Assembly (NCBI RefSeq): GCF_025567285.1
Contig: NZ_JAOQJT010000001.1
Coordinates: 501,159 to 565,158 of the forward strand
From: Coprococcus aceti
GTDB taxonomy: Bacteria; Bacillota; Clostridia; Lachnospirales; Lachnospiraceae
Length of the DNA stretch: 64,000 nucleotides
Reading direction: 5' to 3'
Part shown: piece by piece, positions 17,910-26,826 of the stretch
How the letters are laid out: every line of letters begins with the position of its first letter
Numbering within the stretch: the first letter of the stretch is position 1
Made by a program: the position numbers and the translations under genes
Notes under the pieces: model-generated
The model's database searches: none
Told to the model about the DNA's origin: nothing
Seen by the model: the letters and a program-made list of their open reading frames with translations, nothing else

Positions 17910-20627
17910 GTGAAGAAGAAAATAAATGTACTTGTAAGAATACTTGTGATGGCAGCAATATTTGTGATCACAATATATTTGGTCAATATATTTCAGAATA
18001 GAAGTTACAAGAATCTGGCTGCGGAGATGAAGGATGCAGAGTTGCCATTAGCTTATGTGTGCTATGGCGATTCGCTTCTCAATTGTATGCATGGTTATAC
18101 AGGGGAGGTCGACCTCACACTTCTCAGGGACTCTGTGACGCCGATAGATGAGAATAAGAATCTTGAGATAATGGTGGAGAATGATGCATTTAAGGATGCG
18201 TCGTATTCGTATGAGATCAGGTCGATATCCGGAGATTCCCTTATAGAGAAGGGTGATCTGGAGGCGGCCTCGGGAACTGATGGCTACGATGTGCTTGATA
18301 TAAGTGCGAGAATGGATCTCAAGCAGGATATGGAGTATATGCTGGTTGTCAAGCTTAAGAGCGGTGATGGCAGGAGTGCTTCATACTATACCAGAGTGGT
18401 CGTAAATGACAATTATCATGAGTCCCAACTGCTGAATGCCGCAAAGGATTTCCACGATGCGACATTTGCATTTGACAAGCTGGAGTCGGAATCGGTCATA
18501 GGAACCTACAAGCAGGAATACACGGGTGGCGGAACGGGAGATTCCTACGGACTGGGACATGTGAACCTTGCAAATGCATACTCGGATCTCCTCTGGGATG
18601 GGCTTAAGCCTACGGTTATAAGCGATGTAAACACATATATAAAGGAGATAGATGTCAACTATGCGGTGATCGAGATGGAATATAAAGCCATGTCCATCAC
18701 ATCGCAGGATGTCATGAGCTATTATACAGTTAAGGAGTTCTATAAGATCAGCTACAGGGATGTGCCTGTTGCCAGCCAGATTGATGAGGCGGACGGAGCC
18801 GGCACTGATGGAATATATTTTGACGAAACAGCTTCGTATGATGAGGCCTATTCGGATGAACAGGATGCAGATACTGTTACGGAGACTGAGCCGAAGATCA
18901 CCATGCTCAGCTATGACAGATATGTGGACGAGTATTTTGACAAAGACGGCATAGATGCTATAAACAATGTGTATGAGATAGGTATCGTGTCATCGGATGA
19001 TCTGGAATACCGCTACACAGAGGATAACAAGAAGATCGCATTTGTGAGAAATGGGCAGCTCTGGATGTATGACTACGGCGATGGACAGATAACTCTGGTG
19101 TACGGATCAGGAATGGATGACCATGCAAATGACTCAAACACTTACTCCGACCATGACATGAACATCATAAGCTTTGACAAAGATGGAAATATGACATTTG
19201 CGGTGTATGGATATATGAACAGCGGAGATCATGAGGGAAAGCTCGGAGTTGCGCTGTATACATTTGATTATACGACTCTGGAGGTGGACGAGCTTCTGTT
19301 CGTCGAGTGCAATGTGCCTTATGAGGCTATGAAGAGCGAGACCTCCAGACTGACATATTACGACGGAGATAAGTTTTATTACATGCTCGGCGGAAAGGTG
19401 AACGCCGTGGACATGAAGACGAGACAGCAGTCTTATATTGCGGAGGGACTGTCAGCCAGCGATGTCAAGGTGTCGGTGAACATGGAAGTTATGGCGTATG
19501 GAGAGAGCGAGGACCAGAGCAGCAATACAAAGCTGACTCTGATGAATATGCATACCGGAAAGAGTTATGAGATCACCGCCGGAGCAGGGGAATGTCTGAT
19601 ATGCTATGGCTTTAAGGACTCGGATATGGTATACGGAGTGTCGAGCATATCTGATGCGCAGGTTGATGTGGATGCTGAGTCATTTGTTGGTACGAGGTAC
19701 AGCGAGGAGTCCAGAGATAACATACCTGCATCCAGATTGTATATAGTAAACAGCGATGGCGAGCAGATAAAGGAATACGCAAAGAGCGGGTATTATCTGA
19801 TGCAGGTTGATGTGGATACGAATCTGCTGTATCTGACAAGAGGAGAGAAATCCGACAGTGGATTCAAGTCTGTGGACGATGATTTCATAACCTTCAAGGA
19901 GGACGATACAAAGGAGACGATAGGAACTACCCATCTGTCATCCATAACCGGATATGACAGGCTGTATTTTACGGTTCCGTCAAATATGTATCTGAGCTAT
20001 ATACCGGCGCTGAACATAACAAAGGAAAAGATAGATCCTGATGCTGCAAGTATGATAATGACAGTAGTGCGTGATAAGGTGACCTATCATGTGTACGACA
20101 ATCTTGGACTTTCAAAGATATATGACGTGGCGGGTGATGCGATAAATTATGCAGTGTCTGTATCAGGTATAGTGGTGTCAAGCGAAGGCGAGGTAATATA
20201 CAGGCAGGCTGAGAGCCAGGAATACAACACCATTGCCTCTGGAATATTCCATCGCAGTACGGGAAGTGTGGATGCGTCACTCGGCGATTGTCTGTACATG
20301 GTTCTGACGTATCAGGGAGTACAGGTGACAGAGGATGATATAGCACAGTATACAGATCCTGTCGAGGCTCTTAACTCTCTTGGAAAGAGACAGGGCATAG
20401 ATGTTACAGGTCTTTCGCTGGATATGCTCCTCGGTTATGTGAGTTCGGGAATACCGGTAATATCGAGGATAAGCGATGGCAGATATGTTCTCATAGTGAG
20501 CTATAATGAGGCAGACATAAGATATTATGATCCTGTCGAGGACAAGGAGATAGTTGTGTCAAGAGATGAGTATACGGATATGATGCTCCAGTGGCACAAT
20601 GAATCCTACACTTATGTTGAGGAATAA
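17910..20627 (+). CDS. large membrane-anchored extracellular protein with degenerate C39-like domain
   Basis: 905 residues from GTG 17910, which follows the previous TAA directly (AGAAGG upstream). One N-terminal membrane helix (about 9-27) leaves the rest outside the cell. Residues about 350-750 are beta-rich with propeller-like strands (FVRNGQLWMYDYGDGQ). The last 130 residues resemble C39-like cysteine peptidases: GDCLYMVLTYQGV at the Cys helix, GIPVISRISDGRYVLIVSY at the His strand, then YYDPVEDKEI. The usual His at the start of the second motif is Tyr or Arg here, so peptidase activity is doubtful; a binding or pseudoenzyme role is inferred. Confidence 0.65.
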   Translation: MKKKINVLVRILVMAAIFVITIYLVNIFQNRSYKNLAAEMKDAELPLAYVCYGDSLLNCMHGYTGEVDLTLLRDSVTPIDENKNLEIMVENDAFKDASYSYEIRSISGDSLIEKGDLEAASGTDGYDVLDISARMDLKQDMEYMLVVKLKSGDGRSASYYTRVVVNDNYHESQLLNAAKDFHDATFAFDKLESESVIGTYKQEYTGGGTGDSYGLGHVNLANAYSDLLWDGLKPTVISDVNTYIKEIDVNYAVIEMEYKAMSITSQDVMSYYTVKEFYKISYRDVPVASQIDEADGAGTDGIYFDETASYDEAYSDEQDADTVTETEPKITMLSYDRYVDEYFDKDGIDAINNVYEIGIVSSDDLEYRYTEDNKKIAFVRNGQLWMYDYGDGQITLVYGSGMDDHANDSNTYSDHDMNIISFDKDGNMTFAVYGYMNSGDHEGKLGVALYTFDYTTLEVDELLFVECNVPYEAMKSETSRLTYYDGDKFYYMLGGKVNAVDMKTRQQSYIAEGLSASDVKVSVNMEVMAYGESEDQSSNTKLTLMNMHTGKSYEITAGAGECLICYGFKDSDMVYGVSSISDAQVDVDAESFVGTRYSEESRDNIPASRLYIVNSDGEQIKEYAKSGYYLMQVDVDTNLLYLTRGEKSDSGFKSVDDDFITFKEDDTKETIGTTHLSSITGYDRLYFTVPSNMYLSYIPALNITKEKIDPDAASMIMTVVRDKVTYHVYDNLGLSKIYDVAGDAINYAVSVSGIVVSSEGEVIYRQAESQEYNTIASGIFHRSTGSVDASLGDCLYMVLTYQGVQVTEDDIAQYTDPVEALNSLGKRQGIDVTGLSLDMLLGYVSSGIPVISRISDGRYVLIVSYNEADIRYYDPVEDKEIVVSRDEYTDMMLQWHNESYTYVEE

Positions 20628-20633
20628 AGATAA

Positions 20634-20669
20634 AAAGAAAACGGAGCGAGTTACCGCTCCGTTTTCTTT
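20634..20669 (+). terminator. bidirectional intrinsic terminator
   Basis: AAAGAAAACGGAGCG and CGCTCCGTTTTCTTT form a perfect 15-bp stem around AGTTAC. The A and T arms let it act for both the upstream plus-strand gene and the minus-strand ferredoxin. Confidence 0.9.
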
Positions 20670-20726
20670 ATAATAGTTGTAGTATAAGTTACTTAGCATG
20701 GATCCGAATGTTACGGATCATGTAGA

Positions 20727-20897
20727 TTACTCCTCTGCGATTGTTCCTACTGGACAAGAACCAGCACAAGCACCACATGAGATACACTGTGAACCATCGA
20801 TAACAAATACGCCGCCATTATCGCTGATAGCACCTACTGGACAAGCACCAGCACATGAACCACAACCGATACATGAATCGCCAATAACGAATGCCAT
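20727..20897 (-). CDS. 2[4Fe-4S] ferredoxin
   Basis: 56-residue electron carrier, recovered by translating the minus strand. The sequence starts MAFVIGDSCIGCGSC and carries two complete cluster motifs, CIGCGSCAGACP and CISCGACAGSCP, the clostridial-type bacterial ferredoxin pattern. AAGGAGG precedes the ATG, and it has its own promoter and terminator. Such ferredoxins serve pyruvate oxidation and hydrogen or Rnf electron transfer; the partner is not in this window. Confidence 0.95.
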   Translation of the reverse strand: MAFVIGDSCIGCGSCAGACPVGAISDNGGVFVIDGSQCISCGACAGSCPVGTIAEE

Positions 20898-20937
20898 AAT
20901 TGTTTCCTCCTTATAAAGTAAAAATAATCACACGCTT

Positions 20938-20966
20938 ATTGTAAAACAAAACTCATTAATTAGCAA
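20938..20966 (-). promoter_or_regulatory. sigma-A type promoter for the ferredoxin
   Basis: On the minus strand TTGCTA (20961-20966) and TACAAT (20938-20943) are 17 bases apart, about 40 bases before the start codon. Confidence 0.65.
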
Positions 20967-21021
20967 GTGATAATAATATTTATCAACAACGGGTTTTATC
21001 AATAAGTAACAATAAAAGGGA

Positions 21022-21050
21022 TAGACATTTAAAATTGGGTATAATATAAT
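21022..21050 (+). promoter_or_regulatory. sigma-A type promoter for the DUF1858 gene
   Basis: TAGACA at 21022-21027 and TATAAT at 21045-21050 with a 17-base spacer. Confidence 0.65.
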
Positions 21051-21092
21051 GTGAATGCTGAGTAAGAGTGCAATCTAAGGAGGATATAAATA

Positions 21093-21305
21093 ATGGTAAA
21101 GATAAGTAAAGACATGCTTATAAATGACATTCTTGCAGTTGATGCAGGAAATGCAGCAATACTGATGGCAGCAGGTATGCATTGCATAGGATGCCTTGCA
21201 GCAGCAGGAGAGAGTCTTGAGGAGGCAGCAGCCGTTCACGGACTTGATGCAGAGGAGCTTGAGCAGGAGATCAATGATTATCTTGCAAAAAAGGAGGCTG
21301 AGTAG
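21093..21305 (+). CDS. DUF1858 protein (hybrid-cluster-associated redox disulfide type)
   Basis: 70 residues with the DUF1858 hallmarks: an N-terminal VKISKDMLINDIL stretch, a Cys pair in GMHCIGCLAAAGESLEEAA, and a helical C-terminus. In many anaerobes the family is found alone or attached to redox and iron-sulfur proteins, and the CxxC is thought to be redox active or cluster linked. A strong AGGAGG and its own promoter precede it. The next gene starts 47 bases after its stop. Confidence 0.88.
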   Translation: MVKISKDMLINDILAVDAGNAAILMAAGMHCIGCLAAAGESLEEAAAVHGLDAEELEQEINDYLAKKEAE

Positions 21306-21352
21306 TATACTTGCCAAAGTAACCAGGTGTACTATAAAGGATGGAGAGATAT

Positions 21353-22120
21353 ATGAAGACAGACGGAACAAATCCTCCCGGGCAGGGAATATTTGGACTG
21401 ATAGATATTAATTGTCATATTTTACCGGGAACAGAGGATGGACCGGATAATTTCCGGGAAGCGGCAGAGATGCTCAGAATAGCGTATGATGAGGGAATAA
21501 GGACGATAGTTGCCACCCCGCCATACAACAAGAAGAATCCGATAATGGATGGAGACAAACTGGACAGACTTGTGGAACAGCTCAACGTTGAAGCTGGAAA
21601 GATAGATCCGGATTACAGAGTCTATCTTGGAAGAGAGATAGAGTATAACGATGAGAACCACCAGAAGATCATATCTGGTCAGTTGGATTCCATGGCAGAC
21701 AGCAAGTATGTTATGATCAGATTCCCTTACGATGTGGATTTTGAGACGATATCTGAAGCTATAAGAGACATCAATATGGACGGATATATACCGATAGTTG
21801 CCAATGTAGAACAGTATGAATGCCTTGAGGAAGATGAGGACAAGGTCGAGGAGCTCATTCAGTTTGGTGCATATGTACAGATAAGTGCATCGGCTGTGGT
21901 TGGAGATCTTGGACATGACATCAAGAATTTTTCGAGAAAGCTTCTCAAGGGAGAGCTTGTTCACTTTGTGGCAAGTGATGCATTGGATTCAGAGGATAAA
22001 GCACCATACCTAAGGGAGTGTGCTGAGTACATAGAGCGAAAGTATGGAGAGGATTACATGACGGAGCTCTTCTACACCAATCCAAAAGCAGTTATCGAGA
22101 ATGATGATATTGACATATAA
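21353..22120 (+). CDS. CpsB/CapC-like PHP-fold protein with lost metal ligands
   Basis: 255 residues related to the PHP-type tyrosine phosphatases that control capsule synthesis (CpsB, YwqE). ATG 21353 is chosen because GGAG lies six bases upstream; an in-frame ATG at 21341 has no correctly spaced site. The family frame is clear: DINCHILPGTEDGPDNFREA, GREIEYND, then VASDALDSEDKAPYL. However, ligand positions are altered: the first His of DIHxH is Asn, TPHY is TPPY, the HIERY motif is NVEQY, and SDxH is SDAL. It is therefore likely inactive as a manganese phosphatase, or has a different role. There are no capsule genes nearby. Confidence 0.75.
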   Translation: MKTDGTNPPGQGIFGLIDINCHILPGTEDGPDNFREAAEMLRIAYDEGIRTIVATPPYNKKNPIMDGDKLDRLVEQLNVEAGKIDPDYRVYLGREIEYNDENHQKIISGQLDSMADSKYVMIRFPYDVDFETISEAIRDINMDGYIPIVANVEQYECLEEDEDKVEELIQFGAYVQISASAVVGDLGHDIKNFSRKLLKGELVHFVASDALDSEDKAPYLRECAEYIERKYGEDYMTELFYTNPKAVIENDDIDI

Positions 22121-22123
22121 AAC

Positions 22124-22158
22124 AAAAAGACGTATCGCTTGTGCGGTACGTCTTTTTT
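22124..22158 (+). terminator. bidirectional intrinsic terminator
   Basis: AAAAGACGTAtCGC and GCGgTACGTCTTTT pair around TTGT, with A and T runs on the two sides. It separates the convergent CpsB-like and mecA genes. Confidence 0.85.
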
Positions 22159-22184
22159 GCTGCGCCGGAATCTCTGGCTATTAC

Positions 22185-23078
22185 TTATAATGCTGACAGT
22201 GTCTGAAGTGCTTCCTCCGGCATAATAGCGGTGAAGTGTTCCTTGAAATGTGCCGGCATGGCATATGTGAGCTTCTGTGCTGTTCCGTATTCTGCAAGGA
22301 TATTGCAGACTCTCACAAATTCCTGGCTTGTGTTATTGCTGTTCGTGAGAACCAGATAATATCTTCCGTTGGAAGGATTCTTGTACAGGCAGTTCTCGCT
22401 GAAGTAGAAAGAAGCAACCTGTTTTGCTGCACTTATGATGGTTGCAAGTGAGTCAAAGATGTACAGTGAGCACATGCTCTCCCTTGCTGAACCTGATTCC
22501 TTTGTGCTGCCTGTTGTACTGGCGGCAGTGCCTGTGGTGCTGTCATCAGATGATGTATTGCTGCCATTTGCCGCAGCGGCAAAATCTCCTGCGGTTCCGG
22601 CAAGTCCGGATATGGTGTTGAAAATGCCCTCAAGTGCCTCTCTTACGCCCTGTGGAACGGAACCGGATCCACTGATCTCAAGTCTTGCGATGGTTCCGTT
22701 GTTATCCCTGGACTCATCGTTGTCGTCAAGATCGTCATCTATGTCATCATCATCCATGTATTCGTCATCGTCATCAATATCATATTCGCTGGTCTTTGAG
22801 AATCTGGAAAAGCGGGTATCCAGTTCTTCCGGATCTTCAACCTTTGTCACAATGAGTATGAGACAATCTGGTGATACCGGTATGGCTTCGATCATAAGTG
22901 GAGTGTCGTCAGCCTCAAAGCCTAATTCTACAGATGCCTGCTGCATCATATCCTTGAAGAGCTCTTTTGCCTTCGGTGTGCCATAGGCAAGCTCGGAGAT
23001 CTTGAGCTGCTTTTCGGTGAGATCGGCTTTGTTGAGTGTGCATCTTATCTGATTTTCACTTAGACGTTCAATCTTCAT
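22185..23078 (-). CDS. mecA: adaptor protein MecA
   Basis: 297 residues. MecA brings substrates to the ClpC ATPase for unfolding and degradation. The start at 23078 (MKIERLSENQIRCTL) is the classical MecA N-terminus and has GAAGGGGG eight bases upstream; an in-frame extension to 23144 is not needed. The N-terminal substrate-binding region is followed by a long acidic and Ser/Thr/Gly-rich linker (about 105-200) and the C-terminal ClpC-binding domain (YIFDSLATIISAAKQ, ending EEALQTLSAL). The linker is longer than in Bacillus. Confidence 0.9.
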   Translation of the reverse strand: MKIERLSENQIRCTLNKADLTEKQLKISELAYGTPKAKELFKDMMQQASVELGFEADDTPLMIEAIPVSPDCLILIVTKVEDPEELDTRFSRFSKTSEYDIDDDDEYMDDDDIDDDLDDNDESRDNNGTIARLEISGSGSVPQGVREALEGIFNTISGLAGTAGDFAAAANGSNTSSDDSTTGTAASTTGSTKESGSARESMCSLYIFDSLATIISAAKQVASFYFSENCLYKNPSNGRYYLVLTNSNNTSQEFVRVCNILAEYGTAQKLTYAMPAHFKEHFTAIMPEEALQTLSAL

Positions 23079-23120
23079 AGAATCGACCCCCTTCAATAAT
23101 TTAATGGTATTAAAATGTGT

Positions 23121-23148
23121 ATTATAGTTTACCACATTTGTCAAGCAA
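23121..23148 (-). promoter_or_regulatory. sigma-A type promoter for mecA
   Basis: On the minus strand TTGCTT (23143-23148) and TATAAT (23121-23126) are 16 bases apart, about 45 bases before the start. Confidence 0.6.
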
Positions 23149-23220
23149 GTAAATAGGATATATGGAGAAAATATTGGAATTTTCCGTGAAAAAATATCCC
23201 TAATTCTACGTTATGTATAC

Positions 23221-23241
23221 TTTTATGAAAATTTCATAAAA
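23221..23241. promoter_or_regulatory. perfect 21-bp AT-rich palindrome
   Basis: TTTTATGAAA and TTTCATAAAA are exact inverted copies around one A. It lies upstream of the mecA promoter in a gene-free stretch (23149-23630) in which I see no other protein gene. A regulator site is inferred from symmetry only. Confidence 0.4.
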
Positions 23242-23630
23242 TATGCTCAAATGGGGTTGGAAAATGGCTTTTTATGCGTTATTGTGGAGTTGTGAGCGGG
23301 ACGTGCTCAGGATATTTAGATGAGCTCATTTCTTTATTTTTCTACAAATTCTGTCTGATTCTTATCGTCTCAGATACAATTCCCAGAGATAGTGATATGA
23401 CAGTGCTCACACATTTCCATAACTGACACATGGCACATAAAAGGAGAATAATACATCACAACACATCTGTCTTTACATTGCATGGCAGGGCTGGAAAAAT
23501 AAACTATTTGGGGGTGATGCCTATAGGGGGTTAAAAGGCAGCAGTAGCATATAGAACATAATTATATGCACAGAATTACACTTAACATCTATTTGGGGGC
23601 TCTGCCGCTGTCACAGCAGAGCTCCTGGTT

Positions 23631-24401
23631 TTATTTGGCGTGCTGTTCATGCCATGTACAGACTGCATTGCAGATGGCGTTTGCTAGGGCGGTCTGGTAT
23701 TCATCATTGCACAGATCGGAACATTCCTTTGTGTTGCTCAGAAAGCCGCACTCAACGATGACGGCGGTGCATGGACTTTCCCGCAAAACAAGGTATTCGG
23801 AATTGCCCTTTGCTGCCCGTGTGTTGGATGGATCGGCTTCGGAGATGAGATGCTCCTGGATGCACTCCGCCAAGGCTTTACCACCGGAGGAAGTGGAGTA
23901 ATAAAATACCTGCGCTCCGTGGACATACTCGGCTGAATAGCTGTTCTGGTGGATGCTGATGTAGAGATCAGCGTTTACATTTGTGGCGAGGTTGGTGCGG
24001 GCTTTCAGATCTGAAGTCTTCTTGCTGGATGCATTTTCACTGTTCAGGGACTTGTCGGAGTCTCTGGTCAGATACACGGAAAATCCCTGATCCGTAAGTG
24101 CCGATGCCAGCTTTGAGGCGATGGCCAGATTTATATCCTTTTCCATGATCCCATCCGGGCTGACCTTACCCGGGTCAAATCCGCCGTGTCCCGGATCGAT
24201 GAGGATCGTAAATGATTTGGCCGCATCTGTGGTGTCCAAACCTTTGGTGGATGTGTGCTCATTTCCTGTATTGGTGGAAGTATCCTGCCCGGCTGTATGG
24301 TCTGCGGGACGGACTATAAATATGTAGCAGAGGATTGGAGGAAGTATTACTGCAAATATTATGGCAAATACAAGTATGTATAATTTGGTGGAAGTACGCA
24401 T
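23631..24401 (-). CDS. N-acetylmuramoyl-L-alanine amidase (Amidase_3, CwlD-like)
   Basis: 256-residue secreted or membrane-anchored zinc amidase that cuts the bond between muramic acid and the peptide of peptidoglycan. One N-terminal membrane helix (about 7-30) and a Thr/Ser linker lead to the catalytic domain. Zinc ligands and catalytic residues are visible in IDPGHGG, MEKDINLAIA, ISIHQNS and VIVECGFLSN. The small single-domain form resembles CwlD, which makes muramic lactam in spore cortex, though the family also has vegetative members. No clear ribosome site precedes the ATG. Confidence 0.88.
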   Translation of the reverse strand: MRTSTKLYILVFAIIFAVILPPILCYIFIVRPADHTAGQDTSTNTGNEHTSTKGLDTTDAAKSFTILIDPGHGGFDPGKVSPDGIMEKDINLAIASKLASALTDQGFSVYLTRDSDKSLNSENASSKKTSDLKARTNLATNVNADLYISIHQNSYSAEYVHGAQVFYYSTSSGGKALAECIQEHLISEADPSNTRAAKGNSEYLVLRESPCTAVIVECGFLSNTKECSDLCNDEYQTALANAICNAVCTWHEQHAK

Positions 24402-24488
24402 CGGTGATACCCGGGAAGTGTAATTACTATTTTATATGACGGCGGCGGACGTTATATGATATATGTTACCCAAATATAGCCTAAACAT

Positions 24489-24517
24489 TTGACACACATG
24501 CGGTGCTGGGCTAAAAT
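24489..24517 (+). promoter_or_regulatory. sigma-A type promoter for tsaC-rpiB
   Basis: TTGACA at 24489-24494 and TAAAAT at 24512-24517, spacer 17 bases, 60 bases before the start codon. Confidence 0.75.
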
Positions 24518-24577
24518 ATGGGCGTATATACAATAATATAGAAGCGATAACAATTTATTATAGAAGAAGGTAAAGTG

Positions 24578-25630
24578 ATGAACACTATAATTGCAAAAGC
24601 AGGAGTGGATGACGACCGCATGTATGAGCAGGCGGCGGAGATACTTAAGAGAGGTGGTCTTGTAGCATTTCCGACAGAGACAGTGTATGGCCTTGGAGGA
24701 GACGCGCTGAATCCGGATGCGTCACATCGGATATATGCGGCAAAGGGCCGGCCATCGGACAATCCGCTCATAGTCCATATAGCAGAGACATCAAGCGTGT
24801 ATGAACTGGCGGAGACAGTGAGTGACGACACGAAGAAGCTCATGGAAGCATTCTGGCCGGGACCACTCACCATCATACTCAACAAGAAAGAGGTCGTTCC
24901 GCACACGACCACTGGCGGACTTGATACGGTTGCCATCAGGATGCCATCACATCCGGTTGCCATGAGACTCATAAAGGATTCGGGAGTGTATATCGCAGCT
25001 CCAAGTGCCAATCTGTCCGGACGACCATCCCCGACCACTGCGCAGCATGTGCAGCAGGATATGGACGGCAGGATAGATATGATCATCGACGGTGGGGCAG
25101 TCGGAATCGGTATAGAGTCGACGATAGTGGACATGACCGGGGACAGACCGACTATATTACGGCCTGGATATATCACTCCGGAGATGATAAGGGATATCGT
25201 TGGCGATGTGACTATAGATCCGGCGATAACAGGTATGAACAATGCTCTGAGACCTAAGGCTCCGGGGATGAAGTACACACACTATGCTCCAAAGGGAGAA
25301 CTCAGCATAGTAGAGGGCGATAGACTGGCTGCTGCTGAGAAGATAAGAAGTCTTGTTGCGGAGAAAAAGGCACAGGGATACAAGACTGCGATACTGTGTG
25401 ACACTGACAATGTCAGTCTTTATGATGACGGAGTATGCGAGAACGTATACGATGCCGGAAGCAAGAAGAACGAGATAACTGTGTCTGCCGGACTGTACAG
25501 TCTGCTCAGAACCTGTGATGACATAGGTGCACAGTATATATACAGCGAGTCATTTGAGGAGGGGGACATGGGCTACGCCATCATGAACCGTCTCATCAAG
25601 GCTGCAGGACACAGGATAATAAGCTGTTAG
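24578..25630 (+). CDS. L-threonylcarbamoyladenylate synthase (Sua5/YwlC type)
   Basis: 350 residues. It makes threonylcarbamoyl-AMP from threonine, bicarbonate and ATP for the t6A modification of tRNAs reading ANN codons. The YrdC domain shows GGLVAFPTETVYGLG, YAAKGRPSDNPLI and APSANLSGRPSPT. The linker KAPGMKYTHYAPKGEL leads to the C-terminal Sua5 domain, so this is the long Sua5 form. ATG 24578 is preferred over GTG 24575. The rpiB gene follows after 42 bases. Confidence 0.95.
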   Translation: MNTIIAKAGVDDDRMYEQAAEILKRGGLVAFPTETVYGLGGDALNPDASHRIYAAKGRPSDNPLIVHIAETSSVYELAETVSDDTKKLMEAFWPGPLTIILNKKEVVPHTTTGGLDTVAIRMPSHPVAMRLIKDSGVYIAAPSANLSGRPSPTTAQHVQQDMDGRIDMIIDGGAVGIGIESTIVDMTGDRPTILRPGYITPEMIRDIVGDVTIDPAITGMNNALRPKAPGMKYTHYAPKGELSIVEGDRLAAAEKIRSLVAEKKAQGYKTAILCDTDNVSLYDDGVCENVYDAGSKKNEITVSAGLYSLLRTCDDIGAQYIYSESFEEGDMGYAIMNRLIKAAGHRIISC

Positions 25631-25672
25631 TTAATTTCGAAAAAAATATTATATAAAAAGGAGAATCAGAAC

Positions 25673-26098
25673 ATGATAGCACTTGGATGTGACCACGGCG
25701 GATATGAGCTTATGCAGGAGGTTATAAAGCATCTTGAGGAGAGAGGCCTTGAGTACAAGAACTTTGGCTGTTACAGCACAGAGTCAGTTGACTACCCGGT
25801 ATATGGACAGGCAGCAGCAAAGGCAGTAGCCTCAGGTGAGTGTGATAAGGGAATCATCATCTGCGGAACAGGAATAGGAATATCGATTTCAGCGAATAAG
25901 ATAAAGGGAATCAGAGCTGCACTCTGCCACGACTGCTTCTCGGCACAGGCGACAAGAGAGCACAACGATGCAAATATGCTGGCTATGGGTGCCAGAGTCA
26001 TAGGACCTGGACTTGCACTTAAGATAGTCGACATATTCCTCGACACACCATTCTCAAATGATGAGCGTCACGTAAGAAGAATCGGAATGATTGAGTAG
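25673..26098 (+). CDS. rpiB: ribose-5-phosphate isomerase B
   Basis: 141 residues, normal length for RpiB/LacAB. It interconverts ribose 5-phosphate and ribulose 5-phosphate. Motifs seen are ALGCDHGGYEL, the catalytic Cys and anion hole in ICGTGIGISISANK, and EHNDANMLAMGARVIG. AAAGGAG precedes the start. A strong terminator ends this unit. Confidence 0.94.
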   Translation: MIALGCDHGGYELMQEVIKHLEERGLEYKNFGCYSTESVDYPVYGQAAAKAVASGECDKGIIICGTGIGISISANKIKGIRAALCHDCFSAQATREHNDANMLAMGARVIGPGLALKIVDIFLDTPFSNDERHVRRIGMIE

Positions 26099-26145
26099 TA
26101 TCATAAGTTATGCCGTAAGGGGGACCCCGTTCATACTCAAAAAAG

Positions 26146-26188
26146 AATCCCATGACAGTATGGTCAAGACTGTCATGGGATCTTTTTT
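26146..26188 (+). terminator. intrinsic terminator after rpiB
   Basis: ATCCCATGACAGT and ACTGTCATGGGAT form a perfect 13-bp stem followed by CTTTTTTT. Confidence 0.92.
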
Positions 26189-26349
26189 TATACGGTTTTC
26201 GTCAAACTGCATCATTTGTTCGACATATAACCGCGTTAAAAGGAAGAAAAATGATTAATGGATAAACATAAGTATTATCAACATAGTCACATTGTACATT
26301 AACAATAAAAAAATATCAAGGGGGTTGTACAAACTTTACAAAATGTTTA

Positions 26350-26378
26350 TTTACAATATAGCCAACTCATTATAAAAT
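26350..26378 (+). promoter_or_regulatory. probable promoter of the A/V-ATPase operon
   Basis: TTTACA at 26350-26355 and TAAAAT at 26373-26378, 17 bases apart. The gap from 26189 to 26477 is otherwise AT-rich and shows no gene. The start site would be about 95 bases before the first ATPase gene. Confidence 0.55.
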
Positions 26379-26477
26379 AATATTACTTGAGTTTTGACAT
26401 AATAATCTAAAGTGATGCTTTGATGAAGTGTTTATGGAATTGAGTCTGCTCATAAATTTTTATAAGGGAGGAATGTT

Positions 26478-26789
26478 ATGCTGCAGGAGACTATGAAGAA
26501 GATAACCGATGCAGAGTCTGAAGCTGACGAGATCATTCGCAAGGCCAAGGAAGAAGCCGACTATACAGTAGCTGCTGCAAAGAAGGAGGCTGCGGATATG
26601 ATCGCGGCCGCAGGATCAGCTTCGAGAGAAAGCATGAAGAGTGCCGAGGGAGCCGGCAGATCTGAGGAGGAGAAACTCACGGTGAAGGCGATGGATATTG
26701 CCACCGCTGAGATCGCACATCTCAGGGAACGTGCATCGTCCATGGAAGGCGAGGTTACTTCCATGATCATCGCAGAGCTGGTGGGATGA
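26478..26789 (+). CDS. A/V-type ATPase peripheral-stalk subunit (G/H, NtpF/AhaH-like)
   Basis: 103 residues, almost entirely a charged Ala/Glu/Lys heptad-rich helix (DEIIRKAKEEADYTVAAAKK). This is the form of the short coiled-coil stalk subunit that pairs with subunit E. Preceded by AAGGGAGG. First gene of the operon, immediately before subunit I, as expected for this type of cluster. The name differs between systems (H in archaea, F or G in bacteria). Confidence 0.85.
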   Translation: MLQETMKKITDAESEADEIIRKAKEEADYTVAAAKKEAADMIAAAGSASRESMKSAEGAGRSEEEKLTVKAMDIATAEIAHLRERASSMEGEVTSMIIAELVG

Positions 26790-26826
26790 AAAGTCCTGCA
26801 GGCATTTTAAGAAAGGGGGTAAATGT

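Noticed and set aside
20698..20916. 72-codon plus-strand frame with PTGQ/PIHE repeats
   Set aside because: It is the antisense of the ferredoxin; the minus strand gives two perfect cluster motifs and has a promoter and ribosome site.
22435..22986. 183-codon plus-strand frame rich in Ser
   Set aside because: It is the mirror of the acidic, repetitive linker of MecA on the minus strand and has no ribosome site.
23595..23625. Hairpin after the amidase gene on the minus strand, considered as terminator
   Set aside because: The stem is good but no T tract follows on the minus strand, so I do not list it as a terminator.
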